Shown here in pieces: positions 7,538-17,066 of a DNA stretch of 64,000 nucleotides. Made by a program: the position numbers and the translations under genes. Each line of letters starts with the position of its first letter. Position 1 is the first letter of the stretch. This stretch comes from Chryseobacterium edaphi (GTDB lineage Bacteria; Bacteroidota; Bacteroidia; Flavobacteriales; Weeksellaceae). The notes beneath the pieces were generated by a model. The model saw only the letters and a list, made by a program, of their open reading frames with translations. It made no database searches and was not told where the DNA came from. The stretch is from positions 1,054,001-1,118,000 of the forward strand of contig NZ_JAOTEM010000001.1 of assembly GCF_025628985.1 (NCBI RefSeq), written 5' to 3'.

Positions 7538-8631
7538 AGATAGCTTACGACGCAAAACGTTTCTTTCACAATACTTCAGGATTAGGGAATTATTCAAGAG
7601 ATTTGGTGAGAATGCTTTCAAAATATTTCCCTGAAAATCAATATTTTCTTCTAAATAAAAACAAGTCTGAAAGAGGAAATTCTATTGTAGAAAATTCTAA
7701 TGTTCATTTTGTTGAAACATCAAAAGGAAACTTTTCGCGACAGCTGAAGATGGGAAAAGATGCTCAAAAACAAAACGCAGATATTTTCCACGGACTTTCC
7801 GGTGAATTGCCTTTAAAATGGGACAAAACTCCGATTAAAAAAGTAGTTACTATTCATGATCTTATTTTCATGCGATATCCGCAATATTATTCTTTTTTTG
7901 ACAGAAAAATTCACTTTTGGAAGTTTAAAAAATCAGCCGAAATGGCGGATAAAATCATTGCGATTTCTGAGCAGACGAAAAGTGATATTATTGAATATTT
8001 AAAAGTTCCGGAAGACAAAATCGAAGTTATTTATCAAGGTTGTCATCAGTCTTTTAAAGAAAATCAGTCTGAAGAATTTATTCAGAAAACGAAAGAGAAA
8101 TTTAATCTCCCTGAAAGATTTATCTTAAATGTCGGAACGATTGAAGAAAGAAAAAATCTTTTAAATATTGTAAAAGCAATCGACAAAACTGAAATTCCTT
8201 TAGTTGTTGTCGGAAGAAAAACAAAATATTTCGTCAAAATAGAACAGTACATCAAGAAAAATAAATTAGAAAAACAGATTCATTTTTTAGAAGGAGTTTC
8301 TATGGACGAGCTTGCTGTGATTTACAAATTGGCCGATATTTTTGTTTATCCAAGCTTTTTTGAAGGTTTTGGAATTCCCATTATTGAAGCATTATTTTCA
8401 AAAACGGTAACGATTACCAGCAACACAAGTTGTCTTCCCGAAGCTGGCGGAAAAGATTCAGTTTACATCGATCCAAAAAATTACTTAGATATTCAGTCAA
8501 AAATAAAATTTCTCTGGGCAAATGAATCTGAGAGAAAACGCCGTGCTGAAAAGGGTTTCGAGTTTGTTCAGAAGTTTAATGACGAAGCAATTGCAAACGA
8601 ATTAATGAATCTTTATCAAAAAATTCTTTAA
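7534..8631 (+). CDS. GT4 family glycosyltransferase
   Basis: A 365-residue GT-B enzyme. The N-terminal half holds the acceptor side (SGLGNYSRDLVRML near residue 16). The C-terminal half has the nucleotide-sugar site with NVGTIEERKNL, YPSFFEGFGIPIIEAL (the retaining-GT E-x7-E type motif) and a late helix. Typical products are mannosyl- or glucosyl-extended surface polysaccharides. It overlaps the deacetylase gene by 4 bases and closes the four-gene glycan set. No terminator is obvious before the his promoter, only 8 bases downstream. Specific sugar and linkage cannot be read from sequence. Confidence 0.9.
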   Translation: MKIAYDAKRFFHNTSGLGNYSRDLVRMLSKYFPENQYFLLNKNKSERGNSIVENSNVHFVETSKGNFSRQLKMGKDAQKQNADIFHGLSGELPLKWDKTPIKKVVTIHDLIFMRYPQYYSFFDRKIHFWKFKKSAEMADKIIAISEQTKSDIIEYLKVPEDKIEVIYQGCHQSFKENQSEEFIQKTKEKFNLPERFILNVGTIEERKNLLNIVKAIDKTEIPLVVVGRKTKYFVKIEQYIKKNKLEKQIHFLEGVSMDELAVIYKLADIFVYPSFFEGFGIPIIEALFSKTVTITSNTSCLPEAGGKDSVYIDPKNYLDIQSKIKFLWANESERKRRAEKGFEFVQKFNDEAIANELMNLYQKIL

Positions 8632-8638
8632 AAAATTC

Positions 8639-8668
8639 TTGGTCAGTTAAAAATTAGTTCTACATTTG
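8639..8668 (+). promoter_or_regulatory. Promoter of the histidine operon
   Basis: TTG (8639-8641), 19 bases, then TACATTTG (8661-8668) match the Bacteroidetes consensus exactly. The start point should fall near 8673-8676, a few bases before the leader peptide ATG at 8687. Confidence 0.8.
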
Positions 8669-8686
8669 TACCATAAATATTCAACA

Positions 8687-8734
8687 ATGAAACCTAATTT
8701 TTTAACAGCACATCATTATCATCATCTCTGCTAA
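8687..8734 (+). CDS. hisL: Histidine operon leader peptide
   Basis: A 15-codon reading frame encodes MKPNFLTAHHYHHLC. Four of five consecutive codons are His (CAT CAT TAT CAT CAT, 8711-8725). It lies between a consensus promoter and an intrinsic terminator and just ahead of hisG, so it is read as the sensor peptide of an attenuator: ribosomes stall on the His codons when charged tRNA-His is short. The stop TAA (8732-8734) abuts AGACGG, the segment that can pair with the left arm of the terminator. Confidence 0.9.
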   Translation: MKPNFLTAHHYHHLC

Positions 8735-8810
8735 GACGGAATTGATTGATATTTGTGTTAAAGAAATATATTAATAATTTAAACCGTCTGAGTCTATAGA
8801 CGGTTTTTTT
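8734..8810 (+). promoter_or_regulatory. His attenuator: antiterminator and terminator
   Basis: Terminator: AAACCGTCT (8781-8789) pairs with AGACGGTTT (8798-8806), followed by a T run to 8810. Antiterminator: AGACGG at 8734-8739 can pair with CCGTCT at 8784-8789 and so block the terminator. TTTAACA (8701-8707) and TGTTAAA (8756-8762) can form a further alternative stem. A ribosome stalled on the His codons leaves 8734-8739 free; one that reaches the stop codon covers it and lets the terminator form. Confidence 0.85.
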
Positions 8811-8878
8811 GTTTCCTGAATTTTCCTCAGAAATCTCAATAATTACTTTCCATTTACTCAGACACAAGAAAAGTGAAA

Positions 8879-9736
8879 ATGAGTAAATTAAAAATTGCAA
8901 TCCAGAAAAGCGGTCGTCTTTATGAAGAATCTCTGCAGCTGCTCAAAGATTGCGGAATTTCTGTAAACAACGGCAAAGACCAACTAAAAGTTTCTGTAGA
9001 AAACTTCCCGATGGAAATTATGTATCTCAGAAATTCAGACATTCCTCAATATCTTGAAGATGGAGTAGTCGATGTTGCGATTGTTGGTGAAAATCTTTTA
9101 GCTGAAAAAAACAAAGAAATCGTGATTGTACAGCAATTAGGATTTTCAAAATGTCGTGTTTCTCTGGCCGTTCCAAAAGATATTGAAACTGACAATATTC
9201 AGTATTTTCAGGGAAAAAAGATTGCCACTTCTTATCCAAATACGCTTAAAAAATTTTTATCGAAAAATAATATTGAAGCAGATATTCACGTGATTTCCGG
9301 TTCGGTAGAGATTGCTCCTAATATTGGTTTGGCGGACGGAATCTGTGATATTGTAAGCTCTGGAAGTACTTTATTTAAAAACGGTTTACGAGAAACACTT
9401 ACCATTCTAAAGTCTGAAGCCGTTTTAGCTAAAACTTCTCAACTCAGTTTTGAAAAAGAAAACATTCTTGAGAAACTTTTATTCAGAATCAAAGCTGTTC
9501 TAAAAGCAAAAAATTCAAAATATATTCTGATGAATGTTCCGAATGAAAAAATCACTGATATTTCAAATGTGCTTCCGGTACTGAAAAGTCCGACCGTAAT
9601 TCCTTTGGCAGAAGCAGGTTGGAGCAGTATTCACTCTGTGATTGATGAAGAACGTTTTTGGGATGTCATTGATGAATTGAGAGAAAACGGAGCGCAGGAT
9701 ATTTTAATAATTCCAATCGATAAAATGGTTATTTAA
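8879..9736 (+). CDS. hisG: ATP phosphoribosyltransferase, long form
   Basis: Catalyses the first step of histidine synthesis, joining ATP and PRPP. From ATG 8879 the protein is 285 residues, the HisG-long class that carries a C-terminal ACT-like domain for feedback inhibition by histidine (here about 210-285). Motifs include GENLLAEK, the PRPP/ATP loop GLADGICDIVSSGSTL and an N-terminal KSGRLYEES. A GTG at 8873 would add two residues, but the ATG is preferred. It is first in the operon, behind the His leader and attenuator, and hisD follows after one base. Confidence 0.96.
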   Translation: MSKLKIAIQKSGRLYEESLQLLKDCGISVNNGKDQLKVSVENFPMEIMYLRNSDIPQYLEDGVVDVAIVGENLLAEKNKEIVIVQQLGFSKCRVSLAVPKDIETDNIQYFQGKKIATSYPNTLKKFLSKNNIEADIHVISGSVEIAPNIGLADGICDIVSSGSTLFKNGLRETLTILKSEAVLAKTSQLSFEKENILEKLLFRIKAVLKAKNSKYILMNVPNEKITDISNVLPVLKSPTVIPLAEAGWSSIHSVIDEERFWDVIDELRENGAQDILIIPIDKMVI

Positions 9737-9737
9737 G

Positions 9738-11015
9738 ATGAATATACACCAACTTCCCAGTAAAAATAGCTGGAACGAACTGATAAAACGTCCGGTTTTT
9801 AAAAGAGAAGAAATTTCTGAAATCGTTTCAGGAATTTTCGATGAAGTACAAAAATTTGGCGATAAAGCATTGTTTGATTTCAATAAAAAATTTGATTCGG
9901 TTGAAATAGAAAATCTTCTTGTTTCAAAAAATGAAATTGAAAATTCTTCAAATTTAATTTCAGAAGAATTAAAAAATGCTATTCAACAGGCAAAAAAAAA
10001 TATTACAAAATTTCATGGATCTCAAAATACTGAGATTCAGAAAATTGAAACAACGAAAGGAGTGATTTGCTGGAGAGAAAATCGCGCCATCGAAAAAGTC
10101 GGAATTTATATTCCAGGTGGAACTGCACCTTTGTTTTCGACAGTTTTAATGCTTGCAATTCCTGCGCAATTGGCTGGTTGTAAGGAAATTATTCTTTGCA
10201 CACCACCAGACAAAAACGGACAAATAAATCCTGCGATTCTCTACACTGCACAACTTTGCGGAATCACTCATATCTTTAAAATCGGTGGAGCTCAGGCAAT
10301 TGCAGCAATGACTTTTGGTACAGAAACCATTCCTAATGTTTATAAAATTTTTGGTCCGGGAAATCAATTTGTCGTTGCAGCAAAAGAACTGGCTCAGAAT
10401 TTCGGTGTTGCGATCGATATGCCTGCAGGACCGAGCGAAGTTTTAATCATTGCAGATGAAAATGCAATTCCTGAGTTTTGTGCGGCAGATCTTCTTTCAC
10501 AGGCAGAACACGGAAGTGACAGTCAGGTGATTTTTATTTCGATCGATCTTAAAACTTTAAATGAGACTGTTGATGAAGTTAAAAAGCAGATTAAAAATCT
10601 CCCAAGAAATGAATTTGCCCAAAAATCTTTAGACAATAGCCATTTTATTTTAATTAAAAATATCGAAGAAGCCTTAGAATTCAGCAATTTATACGCTCCA
10701 GAACATTTGATTCTAGCAATTAAAAATTTTGAAAATTATATTTCTTTAATTCAAAATGCAGGTTCAGTTTTTCTCGGAAATTACTCCTGTGAAAGTGCAG
10801 GAGATTATGCAAGCGGAACCAACCACACTTTACCGACGAATGGTTTTGCTAAAAATTACAGCGGAGTTTCCTTAGACAGTTTTGTGAAGAAAATTACGTT
10901 TCAAAATTTATCAAAAGACGGACTTCAAAATTTAGGTAAAACCATAGAAATAATGGCAGAAGCAGAAGGTCTAATTGCTCACAAAAATGCCGTTTCAATC
11001 AGATTAAAACAATAA
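9738..11015 (+). CDS. hisD: Histidinol dehydrogenase
   Basis: Carries out the last two oxidations of the pathway, L-histidinol to histidine, using two NAD+ and a zinc ion. The 425-residue length is normal. Recognisable segments are YIPGGTAPLFSTVLM, KIGGAQAIAAMTFGTE, FGPGNQFVVAAK, MPAGPSEVLIIAD, LSQAEHGSDSQ (catalytic/zinc region) and YAPEHLILA near the C terminus. It sits second in the operon, one base after hisG and two bases before hisC, so translation is probably coupled. Confidence 0.97.
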   Translation: MNIHQLPSKNSWNELIKRPVFKREEISEIVSGIFDEVQKFGDKALFDFNKKFDSVEIENLLVSKNEIENSSNLISEELKNAIQQAKKNITKFHGSQNTEIQKIETTKGVICWRENRAIEKVGIYIPGGTAPLFSTVLMLAIPAQLAGCKEIILCTPPDKNGQINPAILYTAQLCGITHIFKIGGAQAIAAMTFGTETIPNVYKIFGPGNQFVVAAKELAQNFGVAIDMPAGPSEVLIIADENAIPEFCAADLLSQAEHGSDSQVIFISIDLKTLNETVDEVKKQIKNLPRNEFAQKSLDNSHFILIKNIEEALEFSNLYAPEHLILAIKNFENYISLIQNAGSVFLGNYSCESAGDYASGTNHTLPTNGFAKNYSGVSLDSFVKKITFQNLSKDGLQNLGKTIEIMAEAEGLIAHKNAVSIRLKQ

Positions 11016-11017
11016 AA

Positions 11018-12043
11018 ATGACAACAATAAATATCAATAGGTTTGTTCGAAAGAATATTTTAGAACTTCAACCTTATATCAGTTTCAGAGATCAGAATGA
11101 GTTTACCAATCCTGTTTTGATGGATGCCAATGAAAGTCCGTTTGGTGAATTCAACCGTTATCCGGATTCTACTCATCAGAAAATCCGAAATCAGATTTCT
11201 CAGTTAAAGAACATTTCTTCCACTCAAATTTCAGTCGGAAACGGAAGTGATGAATTGATCGATTTGATCATCAAAATCTTCTGCGAACCAAAAAAAGATT
11301 CGATTTTAATGATGAATCCTTCGTTTGCAATGTATGGTTTTTATGCATCAATCAATGAAAATTCAGTTTTAACACTTCAGTTAGACGAAAATTTTGAAAT
11401 TCAGAAAGAAGATTTTTTAAAAACAATTAGAGAAAATCAGCCTAAAATTTTCTTTTTATGTTCGCCCAACAATCCAACCGGAAATTCAATTAGTGACATT
11501 GAATTTTATATCGAAAATTTCAATGGAATTGTAGTTGTAGATGAAGCTTATATTGAATTTTCAGATGAAAGATCAGCAATCGAATTCATAGAAAAATATC
11601 CTAATCTGATTGTCCTGCAAACATTTTCAAAAGCGTGGGGAATGGCTGGAGCAAGAGTCGGAATCGCTTATTCTTCGGAACAGATCACTCAATTAATTTA
11701 TACTGTTAAAGCTCCTTATAATGTCAATTCTTTAAGCCTAAATTTAGTTTCAGAAAGTCTTGAAAGTGTAAACAAATTTCAGGATAATTTGGAACAGATC
11801 ATTGCAGAAAGATCTTGGCTGAAGGAAGAATTTAAAACGATTAACAGCATCGAAAAAGTTTTTCCAACCGAAGCTAATTTTTTTCTTATCAAATTTAAAA
11901 ATGTCGAAACTGTTTATCAAAAATTGTTGGAAAGTGAAATTTTAACCAGCAAAAGATTTCCTCAAATTCCGAACTGTATCAGAATAAATGTTGGAAAAAG
12001 AGAAGAAAATATCCAATTAATTAATGCTTTAAAAAATATTTAA
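11018..12043 (+). CDS. hisC: Histidinol-phosphate aminotransferase
   Basis: A PLP enzyme of aminotransferase class I/II that converts imidazole acetol phosphate plus glutamate to histidinol phosphate. The PLP lysine is Lys205 in [15 protein letters not shown]. Other family marks are [27 protein letters not shown] (150-157) and VVDEAYIEF (174-182). Length is 341 residues, at the short end of the HisC range. It lies third in the operon with 2-base gaps on both sides. Confidence 0.97.
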   Translation: MTTININRFVRKNILELQPYISFRDQNEFTNPVLMDANESPFGEFNRYPDSTHQKIRNQISQLKNISSTQISVGNGSDELIDLIIKIFCEPKKDSILMMNPSFAMYGFYASINENSVLTLQLDENFEIQKEDFLKTIRENQPKIFFLCSPNNPTGNSISDIEFYIENFNGIVVVDEAYIEFSDERSAIEFIEKYPNLIVLQTFSKAWGMAGARVGIAYSSEQITQLIYTVKAPYNVNSLSLNLVSESLESVNKFQDNLEQIIAERSWLKEEFKTINSIEKVFPTEANFFLIKFKNVETVYQKLLESEILTSKRFPQIPNCIRINVGKREENIQLINALKNI

Positions 12044-12045
12044 AA

Positions 12046-13140
12046 ATGAAAAAAGTATTATTCATTGATAGAGACGGAACATTAATTATTGAGCCACCAA
12101 TAGATTTTCAGATTGATTCTCTGGAAAAGCTTGAATTTTATCCCGGAGTTTTTCAAAACTTAGCAAAAATCGCAAAAGAATTAGATTATGAATTGGTGAT
12201 GGTAACGAATCAGGACGGTTTGGGAACAGCCAGTTTTCCTTACGAGGATTTTATAAAGCCACAAGAAAAAATCATGAGGGCTTTTGAAAGTGAAGGAATA
12301 TTTTTCACAGATGTTTTCATTGATAAGAGTTTTGAGCAGGAAAACAAAAGTACAAGGAAACCACAAACCGGAATGCTTGGTAAATACATTCACGGAAATT
12401 ATGATCTTGAAAATTCTTATGTAATTGGTGATAGATTGACTGATATTGAATTAGCAAAAAACTTAGGAACAAAAGCTATTTTTATCAGCGAAAATGCAAA
12501 TGAAGAATCTGAATTGACTACAAAAAACTGGAGCGAAATTTATCAGTTTTTAAAACAGATTCCCAGGAAAGCAAAGGTTTACAGAAAAACTAATGAAACA
12601 GAAATTGAGATTGAAGTTAATCTCGACGGAAGCGGAAATTCTGAGATTTCTACTGGACTTCATTTTTTCGATCACATGCTCGAACAGATTACAAAACACG
12701 GAAATTTAGATTTAAAAATAAATGTAAAAGGAGATTTGCAAGTTGATGAGCATCATACAATTGAAGATACGGCAATTGTTTTGGGAGAAGCAATTTCTCA
12801 GGCTTTAGGCAAGAAAAAAGGAATTGAGAGATACGGTTTTCTGCTTCCAATGGATGATTGTCTGTCTCAGGTTGCGATCGATTTTGGCGGAAGACCGTGG
12901 TTGGTTTGGGATGTTGAATTTAAAAGAGAAAAAATTGGTGATGTACCTGCTGAAATGTTTTTCCACTTCTTTAAATCATTTACAGATTCTTCAAAGTCAA
13001 ATTTAAATATAAAATCTGAAGGAAATAATGAGCATCATAAGATCGAATCTGTCTTTAAAGCCTTTGCAAAAGCAATAAAAATGGCTGTAAATCAAACAGA
13101 TCAAAATTTTAATTTACCATCAACAAAAGGAAGTTTATAA
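12046..13140 (+). CDS. hisB: Bifunctional histidinol-phosphatase / imidazoleglycerol-phosphate dehydratase
   Basis: A fused two-step enzyme of 364 residues. The N-terminal HAD phosphatase (about 1-165) has the nucleophile motif DRDGT (Asp8, Asp10) and a later [14 protein letters not shown]. The C-terminal dehydratase (about 175-364) has the manganese-binding motifs [16 protein letters not shown] and NEHHKIES. The fusion is the E. coli-like form, common in Flavobacteriia. Having both domains in one gene accounts for two pathway steps. hisH starts directly after its stop codon. Confidence 0.96.
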   Translation: MKKVLFIDRDGTLIIEPPIDFQIDSLEKLEFYPGVFQNLAKIAKELDYELVMVTNQDGLGTASFPYEDFIKPQEKIMRAFESEGIFFTDVFIDKSFEQENKSTRKPQTGMLGKYIHGNYDLENSYVIGDRLTDIELAKNLGTKAIFISENANEESELTTKNWSEIYQFLKQIPRKAKVYRKTNETEIEIEVNLDGSGNSEISTGLHFFDHMLEQITKHGNLDLKINVKGDLQVDEHHTIEDTAIVLGEAISQALGKKKGIERYGFLLPMDDCLSQVAIDFGGRPWLVWDVEFKREKIGDVPAEMFFHFFKSFTDSSKSNLNIKSEGNNEHHKIESVFKAFAKAIKMAVNQTDQNFNLPSTKGSL

Positions 13141-13719
13141 ATGTTTGCAATTATAAAATACAACGGCGGAAACGTAAATTCGGTTCAAAATGCATTAAAT
13201 AGATTAAATGAAAAATCTATCATCACGGATGATTTTAAATTGATACAGAAAGCCGATAAAGTGATTTTTCCGGGAGTTGGCGAAGCTTCATCAACGATGA
13301 AATTATTGAAAGAAAAGAATTTGGATCAATTAATTCCAAAATTAACTCAGCCTGTTCTCGGAATTTGTCTCGGAATGCAGTTGATGTGTGGAAGTAATGA
13401 AGAAGGAAATACAGAAGGAATGGGAATTTTTGATATTAATGTGAAGAAGTTTCCGTCAGAAAATATTGTTCCGCATATGGGATGGAATACGATTTCAGGT
13501 TTAAAATCATCATTATTTTCAGAAATTTCAGAAGGAGATGATTTCTATTTTGTTCATAGTTATTTTTGTGAATTATCTGAATTTACAACTTCTGTCTGTG
13601 ATTATATTTTGCCATTCAGTGCAACGTTGCAAAAAGATAATTTCTTTGCAACACAGTTTCATCCGGAAAAATCGGGAAAAATTGGAAATCAATTACTGAA
13701 AAACTTTTTAAAAATCTAA
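13141..13719 (+). CDS. hisH: Imidazole glycerol phosphate synthase, glutaminase subunit
   Basis: A class I glutamine amidotransferase of 192 residues that supplies ammonia to HisF through a channel. The triad is visible: Cys76 in GICLGMQLM, and His174 and Glu176 in QFHPEKSG. The oxyanion-strand motif [10 protein letters not shown] is at 40-49. Its ATG follows the hisB stop with no gap, an arrangement favouring re-initiation. Together with HisF it makes IGP and AICAR, the latter returning to purine synthesis. Confidence 0.96.
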   Translation: MFAIIKYNGGNVNSVQNALNRLNEKSIITDDFKLIQKADKVIFPGVGEASSTMKLLKEKNLDQLIPKLTQPVLGICLGMQLMCGSNEEGNTEGMGIFDINVKKFPSENIVPHMGWNTISGLKSSLFSEISEGDDFYFVHSYFCELSEFTTSVCDYILPFSATLQKDNFFATQFHPEKSGKIGNQLLKNFLKI

Positions 13720-13721
13720 AA

Positions 13722-14444
13722 ATGAAAATAATTCCTGCAATAGATATCATCGACGGAATATGCGTAAGACTTTCAAAAGGTGATTATAGCACAAAAAAAA
13801 TATACAATGAAAATCCTGTAGAAGTTGCCAAAGAATTTGAAAGCTTCGGAATTCAGTTTCTACATTTAGTTGATCTTGACGGAGCAAAATCCAAACATAT
13901 CGTTAATCAAAAAATATTGGAAAAGATTGCTAATGAAACTTCGTTACACATCGATTTTGGAGGCGGTTTGAAAACAGAAGAAGATATTGAGATTGCTTTT
14001 AATTCTGGAGCACAACAAATTACAATTGGCAGTATTGCTGTTGAAGATCCTGAATATTGTTATGAAATTATTGAAAAATATGGTTCTGAAAAAATAATTC
14101 TCGGAGCCGACTGTGAAAAACGAAAGATAAAAACTTCAGGCTGGGTTGAAGAAAGTGATAAAGATATTCTCGATTTTATTCTTCAATATCAAGAAAAAAA
14201 TATAAAAAACGTGATCTGTACAGATATTTCAAAAGACGGAATGCTGGAAGGAGCTTCGACAGAATTGTATCAGGAAATAATAGTAAAAACTAATATAAAT
14301 CTCATTGCGAGTGGAGGAATATCATGCATTGATGATGTTTTTAAAATGAAAGAAATTGGATGTTCCGGAACGATTATCGGAAAAGCTATTTATGAGAATA
14401 AAATATCACTCAGTCAACTTAAAAATTTTATTGAAAATGCTTAA
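13722..14444 (+). CDS. hisA: Phosphoribosylformimino-AICAR-phosphate isomerase
   Basis: A (beta/alpha)8 isomerase (ProFAR isomerase) of 240 residues. The catalytic acid/base pair fits Asp8 (AIDIIDG) and Asp130 (LGADCEKRK). Two phosphate-binding loops are visible: [12 protein letters not shown] in the first half and [11 protein letters not shown] in the second, reflecting the half-barrel duplication shared with HisF. It overlaps hisF by 8 bases. Confidence 0.96.
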   Translation: MKIIPAIDIIDGICVRLSKGDYSTKKIYNENPVEVAKEFESFGIQFLHLVDLDGAKSKHIVNQKILEKIANETSLHIDFGGGLKTEEDIEIAFNSGAQQITIGSIAVEDPEYCYEIIEKYGSEKIILGADCEKRKIKTSGWVEESDKDILDFILQYQEKNIKNVICTDISKDGMLEGASTELYQEIIVKTNINLIASGGISCIDDVFKMKEIGCSGTIIGKAIYENKISLSQLKNFIENA

Positions 14445-15192
14445 AAAAAGAATCATTCCGTGTCTTGATATTAAAGACGGAACAACGGTAAAAGGAATCA
14501 ATTTTGAAGATTTAATCAGTGCAGGAAATCCTGTCGAATTGGCTAAAAAATATGAGAACGAAGGCGCAGACGAATTGGTTTTCCTTGATATTACTGCAAC
14601 AATTGAAGAGCGAAAGACTTTTGTAGGATTGGTCAAAGATATTGCTAAAGAATTGAGCATCCCATTTACAGTTGGTGGCGGAATTTCTACGGTGGAAGAT
14701 GTCAGAAAATTGCTTGAAGCCGGAGCCGATAAAATCAGTATCAATTCTTCGGCGGTTAAAAATCCTAAACTTATTTCAGATTTATCAAACGAATTTGGAA
14801 GTCAGTGCATCGTTGTTGCGATTGATACAAAGTTAATTAATAGTTCTGATTGGGTTTTTGTAAAAGGCGGAAGAGAACAGACCTCTTTACAAACTTTAGA
14901 TTGGGCAAAAAAAGCAGAAGAATTAGGTGCGGGTGAAATTCTTTTAACCTCAATGGATGGTGACGGAACCAAAAATGGTTTCGATTTGAGAATTACAAAA
15001 TTGATTGCGGAAAGTATCAATATTCCTGTTATTGCTTCCGGTGGAGCTGGAAAAATAGAAGATTTTGAAAATGTATTTTATCAGACAAAAGCAACAGGAG
15101 CTTTGGCCGCAAGTATTTTTCACTTTGGAGAAATCGGTATCAATGAATTAAAGGAAGAATTAAAATTAAAAAAACTGGCAATAAGATGGTAG
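14437..15192 (+). CDS. hisF: Imidazole glycerol phosphate synthase, cyclase subunit
   Basis: The cyclase half of IGP synthase, 251 residues from ATG 14437. This start gives the canonical [16 protein letters not shown] terminus; a longer in-frame reading from 14356 would run inside hisA and is rejected. Catalytic Asp11 (CLDIKDG) and Asp130 (VVAIDTK) are both present, as are the phosphate loops VGGGIST and ASGGAGK. The gene overlaps hisA by 8 bases and hisIE by 7, so these three are translationally linked. Confidence 0.96.
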   Translation: MLKKRIIPCLDIKDGTTVKGINFEDLISAGNPVELAKKYENEGADELVFLDITATIEERKTFVGLVKDIAKELSIPFTVGGGISTVEDVRKLLEAGADKISINSSAVKNPKLISDLSNEFGSQCIVVAIDTKLINSSDWVFVKGGREQTSLQTLDWAKKAEELGAGEILLTSMDGDGTKNGFDLRITKLIAESINIPVIASGGAGKIEDFENVFYQTKATGALAASIFHFGEIGINELKEELKLKKLAIRW

Positions 15193-15770
15193 ATTTTAAT
15201 AAAACAAATGGTTTGATTCCTGTTATTATTCAGGATGACAGAACTTTACAGGTTTTGATGTTGGGTTACATGAACGAAGAAGCATTTGAAAAAACAAGAA
15301 CTGAAGGAATTGTTACTTTTTTCAGTCGTTCAAAAAATAGATTGTGGACAAAAGGTGAGGAATCCGGAAATTTTTTAAAAGTAAAAAATATAGCAATAGA
15401 TTGTGATCAGGATACGATTTTGATTAAAGCAATTCCTGAAAATATCGTTTGTCATACAGGAAGTTTCAGTTGTTTCGGAGATAAAGAAACGAAAGGTTTT
15501 TTATATGAACTGGAAGAGAAAATCGGTCAAAGAATTGATGACAAAGTGGAAGATTCATACACGTATTCACTTTATCAAAAAGGAATCAATAAAGTTGCAC
15601 AAAAAGTAGGAGAGGAAGCTGTAGAATTGATTATTGAAGCTAAAGATAATAATGCAGATTTATTTAAAAATGAAGCTGCAGATCTTCTTTATCATTTTTT
15701 AATTTTATTGAAAGCCAAAAACTTTTCGTTGCAGGAAATTGAAGAAATTCTTTTGGATCGTAATCAATAA
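15186..15770 (+). CDS. hisI: Bifunctional phosphoribosyl-AMP cyclohydrolase / phosphoribosyl-ATP pyrophosphatase
   Basis: A HisIE fusion of 194 residues for steps two and three of the pathway. The N-terminal cyclohydrolase (about 1-105) has [27 protein letters not shown] and the metal ligands in DCDQD and CHTGSFSCF. The C-terminal pyrophosphatase (about 112-194) has [15 protein letters not shown] and [14 protein letters not shown], an all-alpha NTP-PPase motif. It is the last gene of the operon and is followed at once by a terminator. Confidence 0.96.
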   Translation: MVDFNKTNGLIPVIIQDDRTLQVLMLGYMNEEAFEKTRTEGIVTFFSRSKNRLWTKGEESGNFLKVKNIAIDCDQDTILIKAIPENIVCHTGSFSCFGDKETKGFLYELEEKIGQRIDDKVEDSYTYSLYQKGINKVAQKVGEEAVELIIEAKDNNADLFKNEAADLLYHFLILLKAKNFSLQEIEEILLDRNQ

Positions 15771-15771
15771 A

Positions 15772-15794
15772 AAAACCTGCAAAATGCAGGTTTT
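15772..15794. terminator. Bidirectional terminator of the his operon
   Basis: AAAACCTGC (15772-15780) pairs with GCAGGTTTT (15786-15794) around AAAAT. It starts one base after the hisIE stop and lies 8 bases before the 3' end of the convergent peptidase gene. Confidence 0.8.
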
Positions 15795-15801
15795 AAGTAT
15801 A

Positions 15802-16983
15802 TTATTCGATCACAACTTTTCTTACGACTGTATGATTATCGGTGAGAATCTTTCCTAAATAAACTCCTTTTGTAATACCCGAAATATTAATTTTAGTCTG
15901 ATCTTTTGTTGTTAAAAAAGAATGACCAAGCAAATCTGTTAATTCAAATGAGAAATTTTTTACATTTTTTGGTAGTTTAATATTCAGAAATTCCTTTGCC
16001 GGATTAGGATAGATTGTTGCTTGTTCCAATTCGTTTGTGGAGTTTTCATCTGTACTCAAAATTGAAGTTGTAGCAACTGCAAAATGTTGAAGCGCACCCA
16101 CTGAAGCTTTTCCAACATTGTAAATATAAACAGGATCTGTATTCGCAAAAGTATCGTTTGCGGTATGAGGATAATTGCTTCTTAATTTCTCGAAATAACC
16201 TGTAATCACTTCACCTTTTAATTCAAACGGAATATAATCTGTATCTTCAGCTTCATCGATATCTGTTAAAAGCGGTGAATAAAGGGTGGTAAGATTTACT
16301 AGTTCCTGTGTGGCGGCAACGGAAGCTATCGTATTATTGGGATTTCCTCCCATATCTTCATCGCAATAAATCGTATTGTTATTATTACCAACTTTTCCGC
16401 CAACCTGATCAAGATTGAAAACCAATTTGATGTCTAAAATACGATTTGCACCTTGATAAGCAACTGTATTCGCATAATGAGTGCTTCCTTTTAAACCTTG
16501 TTCTTCTCCTGAGAAATGAATAAATTTAATTGAATATTCTGTAGGAATATCTTTTAAAATTCTAGCAGCTTCAAGAATAATGGAAGTTCCGCTTCCGTTG
16601 TCATTGACTCCCGGTCCGTTGATGCTGTCAAAATGCCCGCAAATGATCACAAATTTATTAGGATAAACGGTTCCTGTTTTTGTAATCACTAAATTTTTAG
16701 AATTAATGGTATTACTTCCCGAAGTATAGGAAAATGGATCTTCTACAATCTGACTTGCAGAATAACCGTAAGAAAGATACTTATTTTTGAGCCAGTTTAA
16801 TGCATTGGCGTTGTTTGTCGAACCGGTGGTTTTGACTCCAAAATTTGAAAACTCCTGTAAATTCGTAGTGATATTAGTTTGTGAAACTTGGTTTGCTCTG
16901 TTTTGATAAGCCTGAATAAAGCTTTGAGAATTGAAACTCTGTAATCCAAGAGACAAAACGATAAGACTTAAAAAATTTTTCAT
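15802..16983 (-). CDS. Secreted M28 family zinc aminopeptidase with type IX sorting domain
   Basis: A 393-residue exported exopeptidase. The signal peptide (about 1-20) is followed by a short pro-region and an M28 domain with the co-catalytic zinc ligands H117, D128, E161, D192 and H273 (GHFDS, NDNGSGTS, FSGEEQG, NLDQVGG, YPHTAND). The last about 75 residues (TIYPNPAKEFLNIKLP to the C terminus) are a Por/type IX sorting domain, so the protein should reach the cell surface or medium. It is one of two adjacent paralogs, 83 bases downstream of the other and probably co-transcribed. Likely role: releasing amino acids from peptides. Confidence 0.93.
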   Translation of the reverse strand: MKNFLSLIVLSLGLQSFNSQSFIQAYQNRANQVSQTNITTNLQEFSNFGVKTTGSTNNANALNWLKNKYLSYGYSASQIVEDPFSYTSGSNTINSKNLVITKTGTVYPNKFVIICGHFDSINGPGVNDNGSGTSIILEAARILKDIPTEYSIKFIHFSGEEQGLKGSTHYANTVAYQGANRILDIKLVFNLDQVGGKVGNNNNTIYCDEDMGGNPNNTIASVAATQELVNLTTLYSPLLTDIDEAEDTDYIPFELKGEVITGYFEKLRSNYPHTANDTFANTDPVYIYNVGKASVGALQHFAVATTSILSTDENSTNELEQATIYPNPAKEFLNIKLPKNVKNFSFELTDLLGHSFLTTKDQTKINISGITKGVYLGKILTDNHTVVRKVVIE

Positions 16984-17066
16984 TTTTTAGAAATTTCGGC
17001 AAATATATAAATAAAATGATTCCAAATATACATCAGAATCATTATTTATTTAAAGTAAATGTTTTC

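Noticed and set aside
14356..14436. Upstream extension of hisF inside hisA
   Set aside because: The canonical HisF N terminus begins at ATG 14437, with Asp11 in the right place; the extra residues come from out-of-frame hisA.
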